A DNA stretch of 64,000 nucleotides from Niallia nealsonii (lineage in GTDB: Bacteria; Bacillota; Bacilli; Bacillales; Cytobacillaceae): positions 1 through 64,000 of the forward strand of contig NZ_PISE01000025.1 in NCBI RefSeq assembly GCF_002835805.1, given 5' to 3'. The notes under the pieces were generated by a model, which did no database searches, was not told the origin of the DNA, and saw only the letters and a list, made by a program, of their open reading frames with translations. The translations under genes and the position numbers were made by a program. Each line of letters begins with the position of its first letter. The first letter of the stretch is position 1. Shown piece after piece: positions 53,703 through 63,048 of the stretch.

Positions 53703-54410
53703 ATGCGTTCCATTCCATCCATGTTTATATGCAGTATTATATTCGCTTTTCTATTTTGTCTTCTGCCAAACCACTATACAAGTGCAGCGCCAATAAACAG
53801 TGCAGCAGTGACAGCAAAAAAGTACCAACATAATTCACATCTCATCTATCCTTATGTTTCTGGTTTAACAAACAAAACAGCAGAGAAAAAAATAAATGCT
53901 GTCTTAACGAAACATATAAAAAAATCAGCAGCAAATTATGAAGCATTGATGCAAGAAATGAAAAATATGCAGAATAAAACTATTTGCAAAGATTCTCCTT
54001 CTGCTTGCATCTATGAATATACAACAAATTATGAGGTCAAATACAATAAACATAATAAGCTAAGCCTCCTGCTGTATGATTATCAATTTACAGGAGGAGC
54101 TCATGGAAGCACAACGGTCACAAGCTATAACTTCAACTTAAAGACGGGTCAGAGGTATACACTTGATAACTTATTCCCTACAAAAAAGGTTTATAAAAAA
54201 GTGACAGCATATGCCAAAAACTATATGTTGAAAAAACCAGATATTTTTTATCCAGATTCAAAAGAATTTTCATCTTTTCAAATAACCAATCAAACACAAT
54301 TTTATTTTGCAGATGGAGGCATCTACTTGATTTTTCAGCAATATGAAGTAGGTCCATATGTTTCCGGCCATCCAACCATTTTTATTCCAACTTCTCTTTA
54401 TAAAGAATAG
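53703..54410 (+). CDS. DUF3298 family secreted protein
   Basis: 235 residues from the ATG at 53703 after AAGGAGAATAAA. Signal peptide at about residues 1-30 (FICSIIFAFLFCLLP, cleaved near SAAP). A DUF4163-like segment is followed by DUF3298 with FTGGAHGSTTVTSYNFNLKT and DGGIYLIFQQYEVGPYVSG. The RsiV-type fold is known from anti-sigma and lysozyme-binding proteins, but here there is no cytosolic domain. Its terminator is duplicated by an inserted element. Confidence 0.82.
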   Translation: MRSIPSMFICSIIFAFLFCLLPNHYTSAAPINSAAVTAKKYQHNSHLIYPYVSGLTNKTAEKKINAVLTKHIKKSAANYEALMQEMKNMQNKTICKDSPSACIYEYTTNYEVKYNKHNKLSLLLYDYQFTGGAHGSTTVTSYNFNLKTGQRYTLDNLFPTKKVYKKVTAYAKNYMLKKPDIFYPDSKEFSSFQITNQTQFYFADGGIYLIFQQYEVGPYVSGHPTIFIPTSLYKE

Positions 54411-54427
54411 TTGAGAGAAAACAAAAA

Positions 54428-54453
54428 GAGGAGAATGTTTTATCATTCTCCTC
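54428..54453. repeat. Terminator hairpin, left copy of a 26-bp direct repeat
   Basis: Arms GAGGAGAAT and ATTCTCCTC around GTTTTATC. It differs by one base in the loop from 55449-55474. It is the 3' hairpin of the DUF3298 gene; the T-run is replaced by the element end TCAGACTG. Confidence 0.75.
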
Positions 54454-55448
54454 TCAGACTGTTGAAAAAAGCTCCTTAAAAAGGAAGTTTGTCTACGGTT
54501 TTTTGTTTACTTTTCTTTTAAATCGGGATGTTGATTTCCACTATAAGAGTTCGCTTTCCACGGGGCGAGCGCCGAGCGGCTTCGTCTAGCAGGATCTCGG
54601 ACTGTCTCGCTAATCCTGTAGGAGTCTCTCCTATCCGCTCCAATCAACTTCCTTTCAATCCAGCCTAGAATTCGAAACTTCCATTCTTTAAATAAAGATA
54701 GATAAATAGACAGAGGTGACACATGCTTTCCAAACATTCTTCTATCCCAAGAGACCAATTATAAATGATGACGTTAGAGCAACTAATACCCCAAAACTGT
54801 TACAGTAGATGCAGCTTATAAAATACCAGCCATTACGAACTACTTGATGAAAAATGACATGACTCCTGCCTTACCTTACACAAGGCCATGTACAAAAGAT
54901 GGTTATTTTCGAAAACACGATTATGTGTATGATGAGTACTTTGACTGTTATATTTGATTGAAAGAAGAAACACTAAAGTATTCCACCACTATGAAAGAAG
55001 ACAATCGTCAATATAAGTCTACTTCTTGTATTTGCGAGAATTGCCCTTTCCTCTTACCATGTACACAAAGTCAGTCCCATCAAAAACTGATTCAAAGACA
55101 GGTATGGGAAAAGTATATGGAAGAAGCAGATCATCTTCGTCATCAACATGATATGAAACAAATATATGCCAAGCGAAAAGAAACGATTGAGCGAGAAAAG
55201 AAAAGAAAAGCATGGCATGTGTTGGACAACTTTAAGGGGACTCAAAAAATTGTCGATGCTTACTTTCGCTGCCATAAATTTAAAAAAGATGGCGAATTGG
55301 ACTTGGGCAAATTCTAAAATAGCCTAAAAGAAAGACTATTTTAAGACCCATCTTTCAAAATTTCGAAAAAATTGGTAACAAAATGAAACTTAATCTGAAA
55401 AGGAGTTCAGAATGAGACTATTCTGAACCCCTTTTGTCGATAAACTGA
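54454..55448. mobile_element. IS1182-family element remnant inserted into a terminator
   Basis: The ends TCAGACTGTTGAAAAAAG and, inverted, TCAGTTTATCGACAAAAG agree at 13 of 18 positions. Inside is the 3' part of an IS1182-type transposase gene (54790-55317) and a palindromic intergenic core (about 54530-54660) with GCTTTCCACGGGGCGAGC. Full elements are about 1.6-1.9 kb; here about 1 kb remains. The flanks are two copies of one complete terminator hairpin. Confidence 0.7.
54790..55317 (+). pseudogene. IS1182-family transposase, 5' truncated with internal stop and 3' deletion
   Basis: It reads VDAAYKIPAITNYLMKNDMT, then PYTRPCTKDGYFRKHDYVYDE (given as two motifs) and YFDCYI, a TGA stop, then LKEETLKYSTTMKED, CENCPFLLPCTQSQ and the KRKETIER that precedes the catalytic glutamate region. 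The last part is scrambled by a deletion (KAWHVLDNFKGTQK). The N-terminal two thirds are gone. Not functional. Confidence 0.75.
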
Positions 55449-55480
55449 GAGGAGAATATTTTATCATTCTCCTCTTTTTT
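55449..55480. terminator. Terminator hairpin, right copy, overlapping the next gene's stop
   Basis: The same 26-bp hairpin followed by TCTTTTTT on the plus strand. The last codons and stop of the minus-strand gene at 55464 are inside the stem, so the hairpin serves as a convergent terminator. Confidence 0.75.
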
Positions 55481-55982
55481 GCCTTTCTATTTCTAATTGT
55501 AATTTTCCTTCTGGTGCAAATTCAGCTTCCCAATGTGGGGGTTTAATAATTTTTCCGTCGCCTTCTCTAAATCTTGGTTTTCCATCTGGAAAAAGTTTGC
55601 CCATATTGGCATTTTGCACGATTTGAAATAAATTAAAAGGCTCCACTCCAGCAATCACAAAACTGCCTTGATTAAAGTATTCAATATCTGTTAATGCATC
55701 CATTTGTGCTACTAATACATCATCTACTGGTTTTTTTTCTGCTGTTATTTTCTCTGCGGCCTTTTCTAGGCCTAAAAGCAGCCCTTGGAATAGTTCTTTG
55801 AATTTATCTTCTTTGCCTGCTGCTGTGGCATAAAGAAATTCAACTATTTCCTCTCCAGTCCAAACAGCCCGATTGAGTGCCGTTTCTTCTGATATAGCAG
55901 TTGGACTATTTTTCACTTCATGTCCAAATGCTTGATGAAATTCTTTCACCATATAATACATTTTATTATTTTCTTTACACAT
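55464..55982 (-). CDS. PRA-PH/MazG-like all-alpha NTP pyrophosphohydrolase family protein
   Basis: 172 residues. The helical core (MVKEFHQAFGH, ETALNRAVWTGEEIVEFLYA, then a helix with KELFQGLLLGLEKAAEKI and QMDALTDIEYFNQG) matches phosphoribosyl-ATP pyrophosphohydrolase-like folds, with acidic EEIVEF and DxxTD metal-binding patterns. The C-terminal WEAEFAPEGKLQLEIERQKR is a beta extension. Substrate unknown. The start follows AAGGAG with 11 nt spacing. Confidence 0.7.
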   Translation of the reverse strand: MCKENNKMYYMVKEFHQAFGHEVKNSPTAISEETALNRAVWTGEEIVEFLYATAAGKEDKFKELFQGLLLGLEKAAEKITAEKKPVDDVLVAQMDALTDIEYFNQGSFVIAGVEPFNLFQIVQNANMGKLFPDGKPRFREGDGKIIKPPHWEAEFAPEGKLQLEIERQKRGE

Positions 55983-56216
55983 ACTGACAAAAACTCCTTA
56001 CCACTGTTTATTCTTTTATATTTTATCACTAAAAAATGGATTGTTCCCTATTTTTTTAAACAAGTAGTCATTTTGCGGCTCAAACGGAAATAACCTTTTA
56101 TATAACAGTTTATTGCCTAAAAAAATTCAGACTATTACATAAGATTAGCAAACATTAATTTACTAGCATTTACAGCCCTGTTATAATACTAGTTAGGAAA
56201 GAGGTGTTTTTAATCA

Positions 56217-56543
56217 ATGGAGATATTTAATTTGATGGAATTATCAGAAATAATACATCATGTCGAAATTGAAGGACAAGGAGGTATTTTTAAAGAAGAG
56301 ACTGGCAAATTGCCAAAGGATTATCCAAAAGAATTTCTTAGCCGCTTATCAAATTACAGTACTAACAGTCAGCTAATTCAAAAAATCCATGGGTTATCAG
56401 AGGATGAAGCACTTCATATTTTTGTTAAATCCGTTTATGTTGTCCGTACAAAACAATTAGAAAGTGCTAGTTTCATAGAAAAAAATGGAATCATTTATAA
56501 AGTATTCGAAGACTATTTATTAGAAGCTCCGGCTCATTCCTAA
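56217..56543 (+). CDS. Hypothetical protein of 108 residues
   Basis: The ATG follows AAAGAGGTGTTTTTAATCA. Soluble, mostly helical with a closing beta region (SASFIEKNGIIYKVFEDYLL). No family is recognised. Behind it, at 56552-56618, a long imperfect hairpin TGTCCCTTAGAAGT with its complement encloses about 38 nt. Confidence 0.6.
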   Translation: MEIFNLMELSEIIHHVEIEGQGGIFKEETGKLPKDYPKEFLSRLSNYSTNSQLIQKIHGLSEDEALHIFVKSVYVVRTKQLESASFIEKNGIIYKVFEDYLLEAPAHS

Positions 56544-56939
56544 TATAAATAAATGTCCCTTAGAAGTTTATTGCAGCCTATTTTAATTGCGCAACTATTC
56601 AAGACTTCTAATGGGACATACTTAAACATTCCATCTAATTATACTATCAGCGGATATTTTTATTTATATGAATATTTTTTACTAATACTTCTATTGTATT
56701 TTTGTTGCTGTATAACTTTTCAAATTTTTTGTTTGCCAATAAATTATCTTTCCAATTAGTTTTTACTTTTTTCCCCTTCAATTCGTGAAAAATGTACATC
56801 TTCACACACACACCTTTCAACCATCGTTGTATTATATTTACCTCATTTCTGTTAGTCTTAAACCTCTTTTTTATTTTTATTAAAAAGCATCCTGATCAAG
56901 TGTATTCTCCTAAAAAATCATTCTATGCATTCTCCTATT

Positions 56940-57027
56940 AACAGGCAGTAACCCTAATCTTAAGGTGAAAAGAGAACAAAGAGAAATCTAAATGGATAAA
57001 AAATTTCCTTTATGAAGTTTCACTTTA
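56940..57027 (-). repeat. Dispersed repeat copy C (inverted)
   Basis: On the minus strand it begins AAAGTGAAACTTCAT, contains TTAGATTTCTCTTTGTTCTC and ends with GTTACTGCCTGTTAAT, matching copy B in order. The rest of 56619-57100 holds no recognised gene. Confidence 0.5.
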
Positions 57028-57115
57028 TTATGCCCATATCTTACATACAAATTGTTTTCTCTTAAAAATATCGGTAAAATAAAAAGAATCTATAAAAAGA
57101 TTGGAGAGAAAAAGG

Positions 57116-57985
57116 TTGGAGATCCGGCAACTGACATACTTTATTGAAGTGGTAAAGCAAAAAAATATTACGAAAGCAGCAGAAATGCTGCATATATCCC
57201 AACCTGCTTTAAGTAAGGTGATTAAAAGTTTAGAAGAAGAGGTTGGCATTACCTTAATTCATCGTTCCAATAAAACCCATGAACTAACAGATGCTGGTCA
57301 AATTGTCTATGACTATGCTGTAAAAATCATTGCGCAAGTAGAAGAAATGTCTGCTACGCTTCATGATATGACAAATTTAACCCGAGGAACTATTACTATC
57401 GGCATTCCTCCTATTATTGGCAGTTTATTTTTTCCAAAAGTAATTGCTGCCTTTCACCGTGCCTACCCAAACATACATATCAATATTAAAGAATACGGAG
57501 CAGCTAAAGTGACCAAAAGTGTTGAAGAAGGAGAATTTGAAATTGGTGTATCTGTATTGCCAATCGAAAATGAATCGCTCCATATTTTCCCATTTGTGCA
57601 AGAAAAAATGAAACTAATTGTAAATGAACAGCATGAACTGTCTACAAGAAAAGTGGTCCATATGAAAGAGCTTCGCGATGTTGAATTTATTTTTTATAGT
57701 GAAGAATTCGCTCTTTATGAAATTATGCGAACAAAGTGCATTCAAGAAGGATTTGAACCAAAAATTATTTTTAAAAGTTCTCAATGGGATTTTATTGCTG
57801 AAATTGTTGCAGCTAATCTGGGAATCAGCATGCTGCCTGAATCGATTTGCAATAGAATTACCAATAAACATGTTCGAATTATCGACTTAAAACCTGTAAC
57901 GAAATGGGAATTGGCGATTATTACAAAAAAAGATCGATATCTTTCTGTAGCTGGAAAAAGATTTATTGATTTTGTCATAAAATAA
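57116..57985 (+). CDS. LysR family regulator of the cidAB-like operon (CidR/YwbI-like)
   Basis: 289 residues from the TTG at 57116 (GGAGAGAAAAAGG upstream); the TTG at 57101 overlaps that region. N-terminal helix-turn-helix (EIRQLTYFIEVVKQKNITKA, ISQPALSKVIKSLEEEVG) and a type 2 periplasmic-binding-like effector domain (about 90-289). In Bacillus and Staphylococcus the homologous regulator activates cidAB in response to acetate. The operon follows directly. Confidence 0.88.
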   Translation: MEIRQLTYFIEVVKQKNITKAAEMLHISQPALSKVIKSLEEEVGITLIHRSNKTHELTDAGQIVYDYAVKIIAQVEEMSATLHDMTNLTRGTITIGIPPIIGSLFFPKVIAAFHRAYPNIHINIKEYGAAKVTKSVEEGEFEIGVSVLPIENESLHIFPFVQEKMKLIVNEQHELSTRKVVHMKELRDVEFIFYSEEFALYEIMRTKCIQEGFEPKIIFKSSQWDFIAEIVAANLGISMLPESICNRITNKHVRIIDLKPVTKWELAIITKKDRYLSVAGKRFIDFVIK

Positions 57986-58028
57986 GGAGAAATCCAATAA
58001 TTTCTCTTGACAAAAACAAAAGAGAAAT

Positions 58029-58042
58029 GTAAACGTTATCCC
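58029..58042 (+). promoter_or_regulatory. cre site (CcpA) upstream of cidA
   Basis: TGTAAACGTTATCC matches the consensus TGWAANCGNTNWCA at 13 of 14 positions. It lies about 150 bp before the cidA start, so it probably mediates glucose-dependent control of the overflow/acetate-linked operon. Confidence 0.6.
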
Positions 58043-58191
58043 TTTTGTGAAAGCCCTTTATTTTATCATTATAACTTTTTGTTATAATAAATATAATAAC
58101 TATGTATTATACGAATGATAATAAGTAGCGTATGATTATCTTATCCAAAAAATAATTGATTTTATTTTTTACGAAAGAGAAGGTGATCATT

Positions 58192-58563
58192 TTGAAGAAA
58201 TTTATTGTTATCCTATTACAAATTTTGTTTCTTCACGTATTTTTATTGTTAGGAATGGCAATTAAAATGATCATAGCACTCCCTATCCCAGCGTCTATGG
58301 TGGGGCTTATTATTTTACTTATCGCCTTATTCACTAAAGTAGTCAAAGTAGAATGGATAGAAAAAGGGGCAGCTTGGCTATTAGCTGAGTTACTGTTGTT
58401 TTTTATCCCATCGGCAGTTGGAATAGTGAACTATGATGAAATTTTTAATATAAAAGGAATGGAAACCATTCTATTAATTGCTATCAGTACTTTCGCTGTA
58501 ATGGTTGCAACAGGCTATACAGCAGAGAAAATCTATAATAGAAAGAGAAGTCTTTCCAAATGA
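58192..58563 (+). CDS. cidA: CidA/LrgA family holin-like protein
   Basis: 123 residues from the TTG at 58192 preceded by GAAGGTGATCATT; the ATG at 58156 lies in a stretch without homology. Four membrane helices. Family words: LPIPASMVGLIILL and LLLFFIPSAVGIVNYDEI. The proteins modulate cell lysis and pyruvate-linked overflow metabolism. It overlaps the next gene by 4 bp. Confidence 0.88.
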   Translation: MKKFIVILLQILFLHVFLLLGMAIKMIIALPIPASMVGLIILLIALFTKVVKVEWIEKGAAWLLAELLLFFIPSAVGIVNYDEIFNIKGMETILLIAISTFAVMVATGYTAEKIYNRKRSLSK

Positions 58564-59255
58564 AAATTGTTTTATTGACAGTGCTCACCTATTTATTTTA
58601 TCGTTTAACAAAATGGGGCTATAAAAAATGGAATAATCCGCTATTGCATCCATTGCTTTTAACGCCTATTTTATTAATTTTATTTATCAGCTTACTCCAT
58701 ATCTCGGCAGACAGTTATATGCAATCCTCTAAGATATTAACTCATCTATTAGGACCTGCAACGATTGCTTTTGCTGTTCCAATCTATAAACATTGGCATT
58801 TATTAAAAAAATACTTTGTTGTTATTATTATAAGTGTAACAACCGGAACATTAGTAGCAATTATTTCTTCTTATTTTTTATCCATTTTAATAAATCTTCA
58901 ATCTGATTTTATTATTAGCCTTATTCCTAGATCTATCACTACACCGATTGCAATAGAAGTATCTGAGGAAATTGGCGGTCTTCCAACTCTAACAACTGTT
59001 TTTGTTATATTAACAGGAGTAATAGGAGGAATCATTGGTCCATATGCCATTAAGTTTTTAGCCTTAAAATCATCCATTGCAAAAGGTTTGGCATTAGGAA
59101 TGGGAGCCCATGGTGTTGGAACATCAAAAGCAATGGAAATTGGTGAACAAGAAGCAACCTTTTCTACACTCGCGATGATTCTTGCAGCATGGATAACGGT
59201 TATTTGGGGAAGCTCTCTCATCCCCTTTTTAATGAAAGTGGTAAGCAGCAGCTAA
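58560..59255 (+). CDS. cidB: CidB/LrgB family protein
   Basis: 231 residues with about six to seven membrane helices. The signature RSITTPIAIEVSEEIGGLPT and GLALGMGAHGVGTSKAMEIG define the LrgB family. The ATG overlaps the end of cidA (ATGA), giving translational coupling. In plants and bacteria homologues transport glycolate/glycerate or pyruvate. Terminator follows. Confidence 0.9.
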   Translation: MKIVLLTVLTYLFYRLTKWGYKKWNNPLLHPLLLTPILLILFISLLHISADSYMQSSKILTHLLGPATIAFAVPIYKHWHLLKKYFVVIIISVTTGTLVAIISSYFLSILINLQSDFIISLIPRSITTPIAIEVSEEIGGLPTLTTVFVILTGVIGGIIGPYAIKFLALKSSIAKGLALGMGAHGVGTSKAMEIGEQEATFSTLAMILAAWITVIWGSSLIPFLMKVVSSS

Positions 59256-59259
59256 AACT

Positions 59260-59297
59260 AAAAAAGGATAAAATCCAATGGATTTTATCCTTTTTAT
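59260..59297. terminator. Convergent terminator after cidB
   Basis: AAAAAGGATAAAATCCA and its complement with a 1-2 nt centre; A and T runs on both sides. Confidence 0.75.
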
Positions 59298-59302
59298 ATC
59301 AT

Positions 59303-59512
59303 TTATTTAGAATAGATGCTATTATTATTTACCACTTGAAGTTCCCTTGTCGTTGCTACCATGTCACTTCCGCAAATTGGGCACTTTGGTTTTTCACTGC
59401 TCTTAAAATTGTCCCTAATCCAGCATTTACATGTATCTGATACACAATCCCAAATCGCTACTTCTTCTTTCACAACTTCTTCATTATTTTTTCTGCCAAA
59501 ACCCATTGCCAA
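59303..59512 (-). CDS. ydjO: YdjO-like cold-inducible zinc-ribbon protein
   Basis: About 69 residues; the TTG at 59512 is six bases after GGAGGTG, with an ATG at 59506 as alternative. The CDCVSDTCKCWIR-type pair, here WDCVSDTCKCWIRDNF, and CPICGSDMV supply four zinc-binding cysteines. YdjO of Bacillus is a cold-inducible small protein. It fits the cold-shock gene neighbourhood at 60.7-63.2 kb. Confidence 0.8.
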   Translation of the reverse strand: MAMGFGRKNNEEVVKEEVAIWDCVSDTCKCWIRDNFKSSEKPKCPICGSDMVATTRELQVVNNNSIYSK

Positions 59513-59790
59513 ATGAAGCACCTCCATAAAGTTTTTTTAATAAAAAAACTTATCGCTAGAAAACACAATTAATACCTAAGACAAGCAACTATTGTAAATT
59601 AAAAGAACTCATTCTTTCATTATAACACATCCTATAAAAATGTCAATATGCGGGAATTTCGCCAAAAATACTGTATACATACTCTCATATTTCCAAAGAA
59701 AGAATTAGCTTTTTGCCGATGGATTGTGCTATTATTTTTTAGTATGTACATATGAGGGAACTGCTTTTCTCTCCGAGGAGGATAAAAATA

Positions 59791-60081
59791 ATGGAAATTA
59801 AAGAATATACGATTGAAAAAATTAATGATCCTACAGGAATTTTAACAGGTGAACGATATGAATACTTTTTAAGCTTAGAAGTAGAAGAAGAGGACGATCT
59901 TGCATCAGAGCAAGGTTTACAATTAAAAGTGTTGTTTTTCGTAGAAGAAGATCACGGAAAAATTTTAAATTATCACTTTTATAACAGTATCGAAGATAAA
60001 TACTTGGACTTTGCATTAGAGGAAGAAGAATTAGCAGAAATAACTGCTTTTTGCAAAGAACATTTTACAGAAGCAGAATAA
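59791..60081 (+). CDS. DUF6509 family acidic protein
   Basis: 96 residues from the ATG at 59791 (GAGGAGGATAAAAATA upstream); the 109-residue reading has no site. Pattern: IKEYTIEKINDPTGILTGER, YEYFLSLEVEEEDDL and EEEELAEITAFCKEHFTEAE. A small soluble acidic protein; function unknown. Confidence 0.72.
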   Translation: MEIKEYTIEKINDPTGILTGERYEYFLSLEVEEEDDLASEQGLQLKVLFFVEEDHGKILNYHFYNSIEDKYLDFALEEEELAEITAFCKEHFTEAE

Positions 60082-60114
60082 TTTATGTTAATTCCTGCAT
60101 CCATTTAGAACTAG

Positions 60115-60153
60115 AGAAAAGGACTATTCCATTATGCCGAATAGTCCTTTTCT
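60115..60153. terminator. Convergent terminator
   Basis: A 15-bp stem starting AGAAAAGGACTATTC, followed by TTTTTAAG on the plus strand. Confidence 0.8.
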
Positions 60154-60155
60154 TT

Positions 60156-60551
60156 TTAAGCCTCTACCGCTTTTCCATCTTCTACAATATGGTGCATTAG
60201 GTGGGCTAAATAGTGGATGGGGCCAAACGCATCTTCCTCTTCTTCCCCTTCTTCATCTAATTGCAAGTCATTCAGATGAAGTGCCACAAATTGATAAAAA
60301 TCCTTTAATTCAAATGAATAACAAGCTGTTGGTTCTTCTTGTTCTTCCTCATACTGAAGAACTAAATAAGATTCTTTTCCAGATTCATCTACTGCATCAA
60401 AATAAATAAAAAAGCCGATATTTGTATCTAACTCAAACAGTTGTCTTGTTCCACCACTTGTTGCTGTGTTGAAATCTTCCTCATTTAATTTGGTTACAAC
60501 TATATTGCCCATTCCGTCTTCTTTGTGAAATTCTACTGTATATTCTTTCAT
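60156..60551 (-). CDS. Hypothetical acidic protein of 131 residues
   Basis: The ATG follows AGAGGTGTAATAA. It has a beta-rich N-terminus (MKEYTVEFHKEDGMGNIVVT) and a long acidic helix (LDEEGEEEEDAFGPIHYLAH). No known family is recognised. It may be cytosolic and single-domain. Confidence 0.65.
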   Translation of the reverse strand: MKEYTVEFHKEDGMGNIVVTKLNEEDFNTATSGGTRQLFELDTNIGFFIYFDAVDESGKESYLVLQYEEEQEEPTACYSFELKDFYQFVALHLNDLQLDEEGEEEEDAFGPIHYLAHLMHHIVEDGKAVEA

Positions 60552-60729
60552 TTATTACACCTCTTTCATCAATCTATTGTATATAATCTTTTTGCCTTTA
60601 GCAAAACATAACTCTTGTTTTTTAAAACACTGTCTATCAGCTTTTTCGTTCAAATGGTTTAGACTTATACCCTTCTATTGATTTGTCTATTACAAAACAA
60701 AAACAAACGATTACATTCACTTCCACAAA

Positions 60730-60757
60730 AAAAGAGCCCACTAATTGGGACTCTTTG
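60730..60757 (-). terminator. Terminator of the 66-residue cold-shock gene
   Basis: AAAGAGCCC faces GGGACTCTTT across a short loop; on the minus strand TTTTTTTGTGG follows. Confidence 0.65.
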
Positions 60758-60763
60758 TTATAG

Positions 60764-60964
60764 TTAAGCTTTCGTTACATTTACAGCTTGTGGTCCACGT
60801 CCACCCTGCTCTATATCGAAATTAACTTCTTGGCCTTCATCTAATGTTTTAAAACCTTCTGTTTGAATAGCAGAGAAATGAACAAATACATCTTCTCCAC
60901 CTTCTACTTCAATGAATCCAAAACCTTTTTCAGAATTAAACCATTTTACTTTGCCTGTTGCCAT
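60764..60964 (-). CDS. Cold-shock protein (CspA family)
   Basis: 66 residues, one S1-like OB domain. RNA-binding motifs RNP1 KGFGFI and RNP2 VFVHF are intact ([20 protein letters not shown], read as its RNP1 context). It melts RNA secondary structure at low temperature. Ribosome binding site TAGGAGGCAATATATA. A terminator-like hairpin at 60993-61019 separates it from cshA. Confidence 0.93.
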   Translation of the reverse strand: MATGKVKWFNSEKGFGFIEVEGGEDVFVHFSAIQTEGFKTLDEGQEVNFDIEQGGRGPQAVNVTKA

Positions 60965-60992
60965 TATATATTGCCTCCTAGATTTAAATAAA

Positions 60993-61019
60993 GAAGGATA
61001 TTCTTAAAAAATATCCTTC
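60993..61019 (-). terminator. Terminator between cshA and the csp gene
   Basis: GAAGGATATT and ATATCCTTC around TCTTAAAA; on the minus strand TTTATTTA follows. It may also work as an attenuator in the csp leader. Confidence 0.65.
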
Positions 61020-61109
61020 ATTTATTCAGTATACCCAAATTTTGTCGATTTAATCGTTTATTTGAATAAAAATCTTATTTTAGGCAAAAAACTTAAAAAT
61101 TGTTAATTA

Positions 61110-62585
61110 TTAATTGCTTTTATTGCGGCTTCTGCTTCTTCTTTCTCCACCAGAACCGCCGCCGCGATTACGGTCATAAGTGTTGCGCTCTCCGCTAGGA
61201 CGGTCACTGCGACGACGACGTCCACCGCCACCAGAACCAGAACGATACTCTTTTTTCGGTTTTTTCGAACGAAGTGGCTCAACAGCTGTTAATTTAACAG
61301 GTGTTGCATCTGGCTCTTTCGTTAACAGCTTTAATGCTGCAGCAAGCAATGTCACAGAATCCTGCTCTTCTAAAAGACTTTCTGCTACACGTTTGTATTC
61401 TGCATACGCATTTTCTTCTACTGTTTTTGTAATTTTATTGATCGTTGCTTGTTGACTTCCAGCTAATACATCTGTTAAAGATGGAATTGACTTTTTCGTC
61501 ATTTTCTTTTTCGTTACATTTTCAATAATGCGCAAGTGATCTAATTCTCTTGGCGATACAAATGTAATCGCAAGACCTTTTTTACCAGCACGACCTGTAC
61601 GCCCAATTCTGTGTACATAGCTTTCTGGATCTTGTGGAATATCAAAGTTATAAACATGAGAAACACCACTAATATCTAAACCACGTGCTGCTACATCTGT
61701 TGCTACCATAATATCGATTGTTTGTTCTTTAAAACGACGAATAACTTGATCGCGTTTCCCTTGTGGAATATCTCCATGGATACCTTCAGCTGAATAGCCT
61801 CGTTTAATCAAACCTTCTACTACTTCATCAACACGTTTTTTTGTACGTCCAAAAACGATTGCAAGTTCTGGTGATTGAATATCTAACAGGCTGCATAATA
61901 CATCAAATTTTTGACGTTCTTGCACTTCCATATAATGCTGTTCAATATTTGTAACCGTCATTTCTTTTGCTTTTACTTTTACTATTTCTGGTTCTTTCAT
62001 AAAACGTTCTGCCAATGATTGAATTCTTCTTGGCATAGTAGCAGAAAATAGTAAAGTTTGACGGCTGTCAGGCGTTTCACTTAAAATTCTTTCGATATCG
62101 TCGATAAAGCCCATGTTTAGCATTTCATCTGCTTCATCCAATACAATCATTTTCAAATCTTGCAAACGAATTGTTTTACGCTCGATATGATCAATTAAAC
62201 GTCCTGGTGTTGCCGCAATGATTTCTGGCTTCTTTTTTAAGCCGCGGATTTGACGATTGATATCTTGTCCACCATATACTGGCAATGTACGAATTCCTTT
62301 AACTGCACCAATACGGTTAAGTTCTTCTGCTACTTGCACTGCTAATTCTCTTGTTGGCGCTAATACTAATCCTTGTATTGCTTTGCCTACTTCAATAGCT
62401 TCTAACAATGGTACACCAAAAGCTGTTGTTTTACCCGTACCAGTTTGTGCTTGTCCAATCATATCTTTGCCTGAAAGGGCGATTGGTAATGCTTGTGCCT
62501 GAATTGGAGTTGGTTCTTCAAACCCCATGTTCGATAATGCTTTTTCTAAACTGCTGCTTAAATTAAAATCTGAAAAAGTTGTCAA
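61110..62585 (-). CDS. cshA: DEAD-box RNA helicase CshA
   Basis: 491 residues. Helicase motifs in order: Q motif TPIQAQALP near residue 22, I AQTGTGKT near 45, DEAD near 150, SAT near 182, [10 protein letters not shown] near 325. After about 430 comes a basic Gly/Arg-rich tail ([19 protein letters not shown]), typical of CshA. It acts in the degradosome, ribosome maturation and cold adaptation, here flanked by two csp genes. The ATG follows AGGAGGAAAAAGTATTG. The 410-bp upstream leader to 62995 shows no other gene that I trust. Confidence 0.93.
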   Translation of the reverse strand: MTTFSDFNLSSSLEKALSNMGFEEPTPIQAQALPIALSGKDMIGQAQTGTGKTTAFGVPLLEAIEVGKAIQGLVLAPTRELAVQVAEELNRIGAVKGIRTLPVYGGQDINRQIRGLKKKPEIIAATPGRLIDHIERKTIRLQDLKMIVLDEADEMLNMGFIDDIERILSETPDSRQTLLFSATMPRRIQSLAERFMKEPEIVKVKAKEMTVTNIEQHYMEVQERQKFDVLCSLLDIQSPELAIVFGRTKKRVDEVVEGLIKRGYSAEGIHGDIPQGKRDQVIRRFKEQTIDIMVATDVAARGLDISGVSHVYNFDIPQDPESYVHRIGRTGRAGKKGLAITFVSPRELDHLRIIENVTKKKMTKKSIPSLTDVLAGSQQATINKITKTVEENAYAEYKRVAESLLEEQDSVTLLAAALKLLTKEPDATPVKLTAVEPLRSKKPKKEYRSGSGGGGRRRRSDRPSGERNTYDRNRGGGSGGERRSRSRNKSN

Positions 62586-62995
62586 TACTTTTTCCTCCTT
62601 ATATTTGGCTCTGCAAATTGATACTGTCTAATGAAATGAACAAATGTCAAAGCATATAGAATGTTTTTTATACTGCAAAATTGTAATAATACAAAATCGT
62701 AATGTCAAAAAAACATGACAAAAAACCTTCATTTATTTTTCCCCAATGAAAAGAAAATATAATCTGTTTTGAAATATCTTTAGCAGAGCGTATTATTTTA
62801 AAAATGTATAAATATATACTCTCCATTTTACTTCACTTTTTTTCATTTCCAAAACAATAAAGATAATTTGTCCCTTATTCTATATACTTCAATAAGTGGG
62901 AAATAGGTGGATAGGAAACGGATGAAAGAAATGGAGTACATTAAATGTATAAATGAAAATCCTTCAAAAGAAAGGAATACTGTCGTTGTCAATAA

Positions 62996-63030
62996 AAAAG
63001 GTGATGCATTTTAGAAAGGCATCACCTTTT
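62996..63030 (-). terminator. Terminator of the 67-residue cold-shock gene
   Basis: AAAAGGTGATGC pairs with GCATCACCTTTT; on the minus strand TTATTGACAA follows. Confidence 0.75.
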
Positions 63031-63048
63031 AATACAAAATCGCTTTAA

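Noticed and set aside
62921-63014. 30-codon plus-strand frame upstream of cshA, starting MKEMEYIKCINENPSKE
   Set aside because: A weak ribosome binding site, and its end is the csp terminator stem; it may be a remnant but support is too thin.
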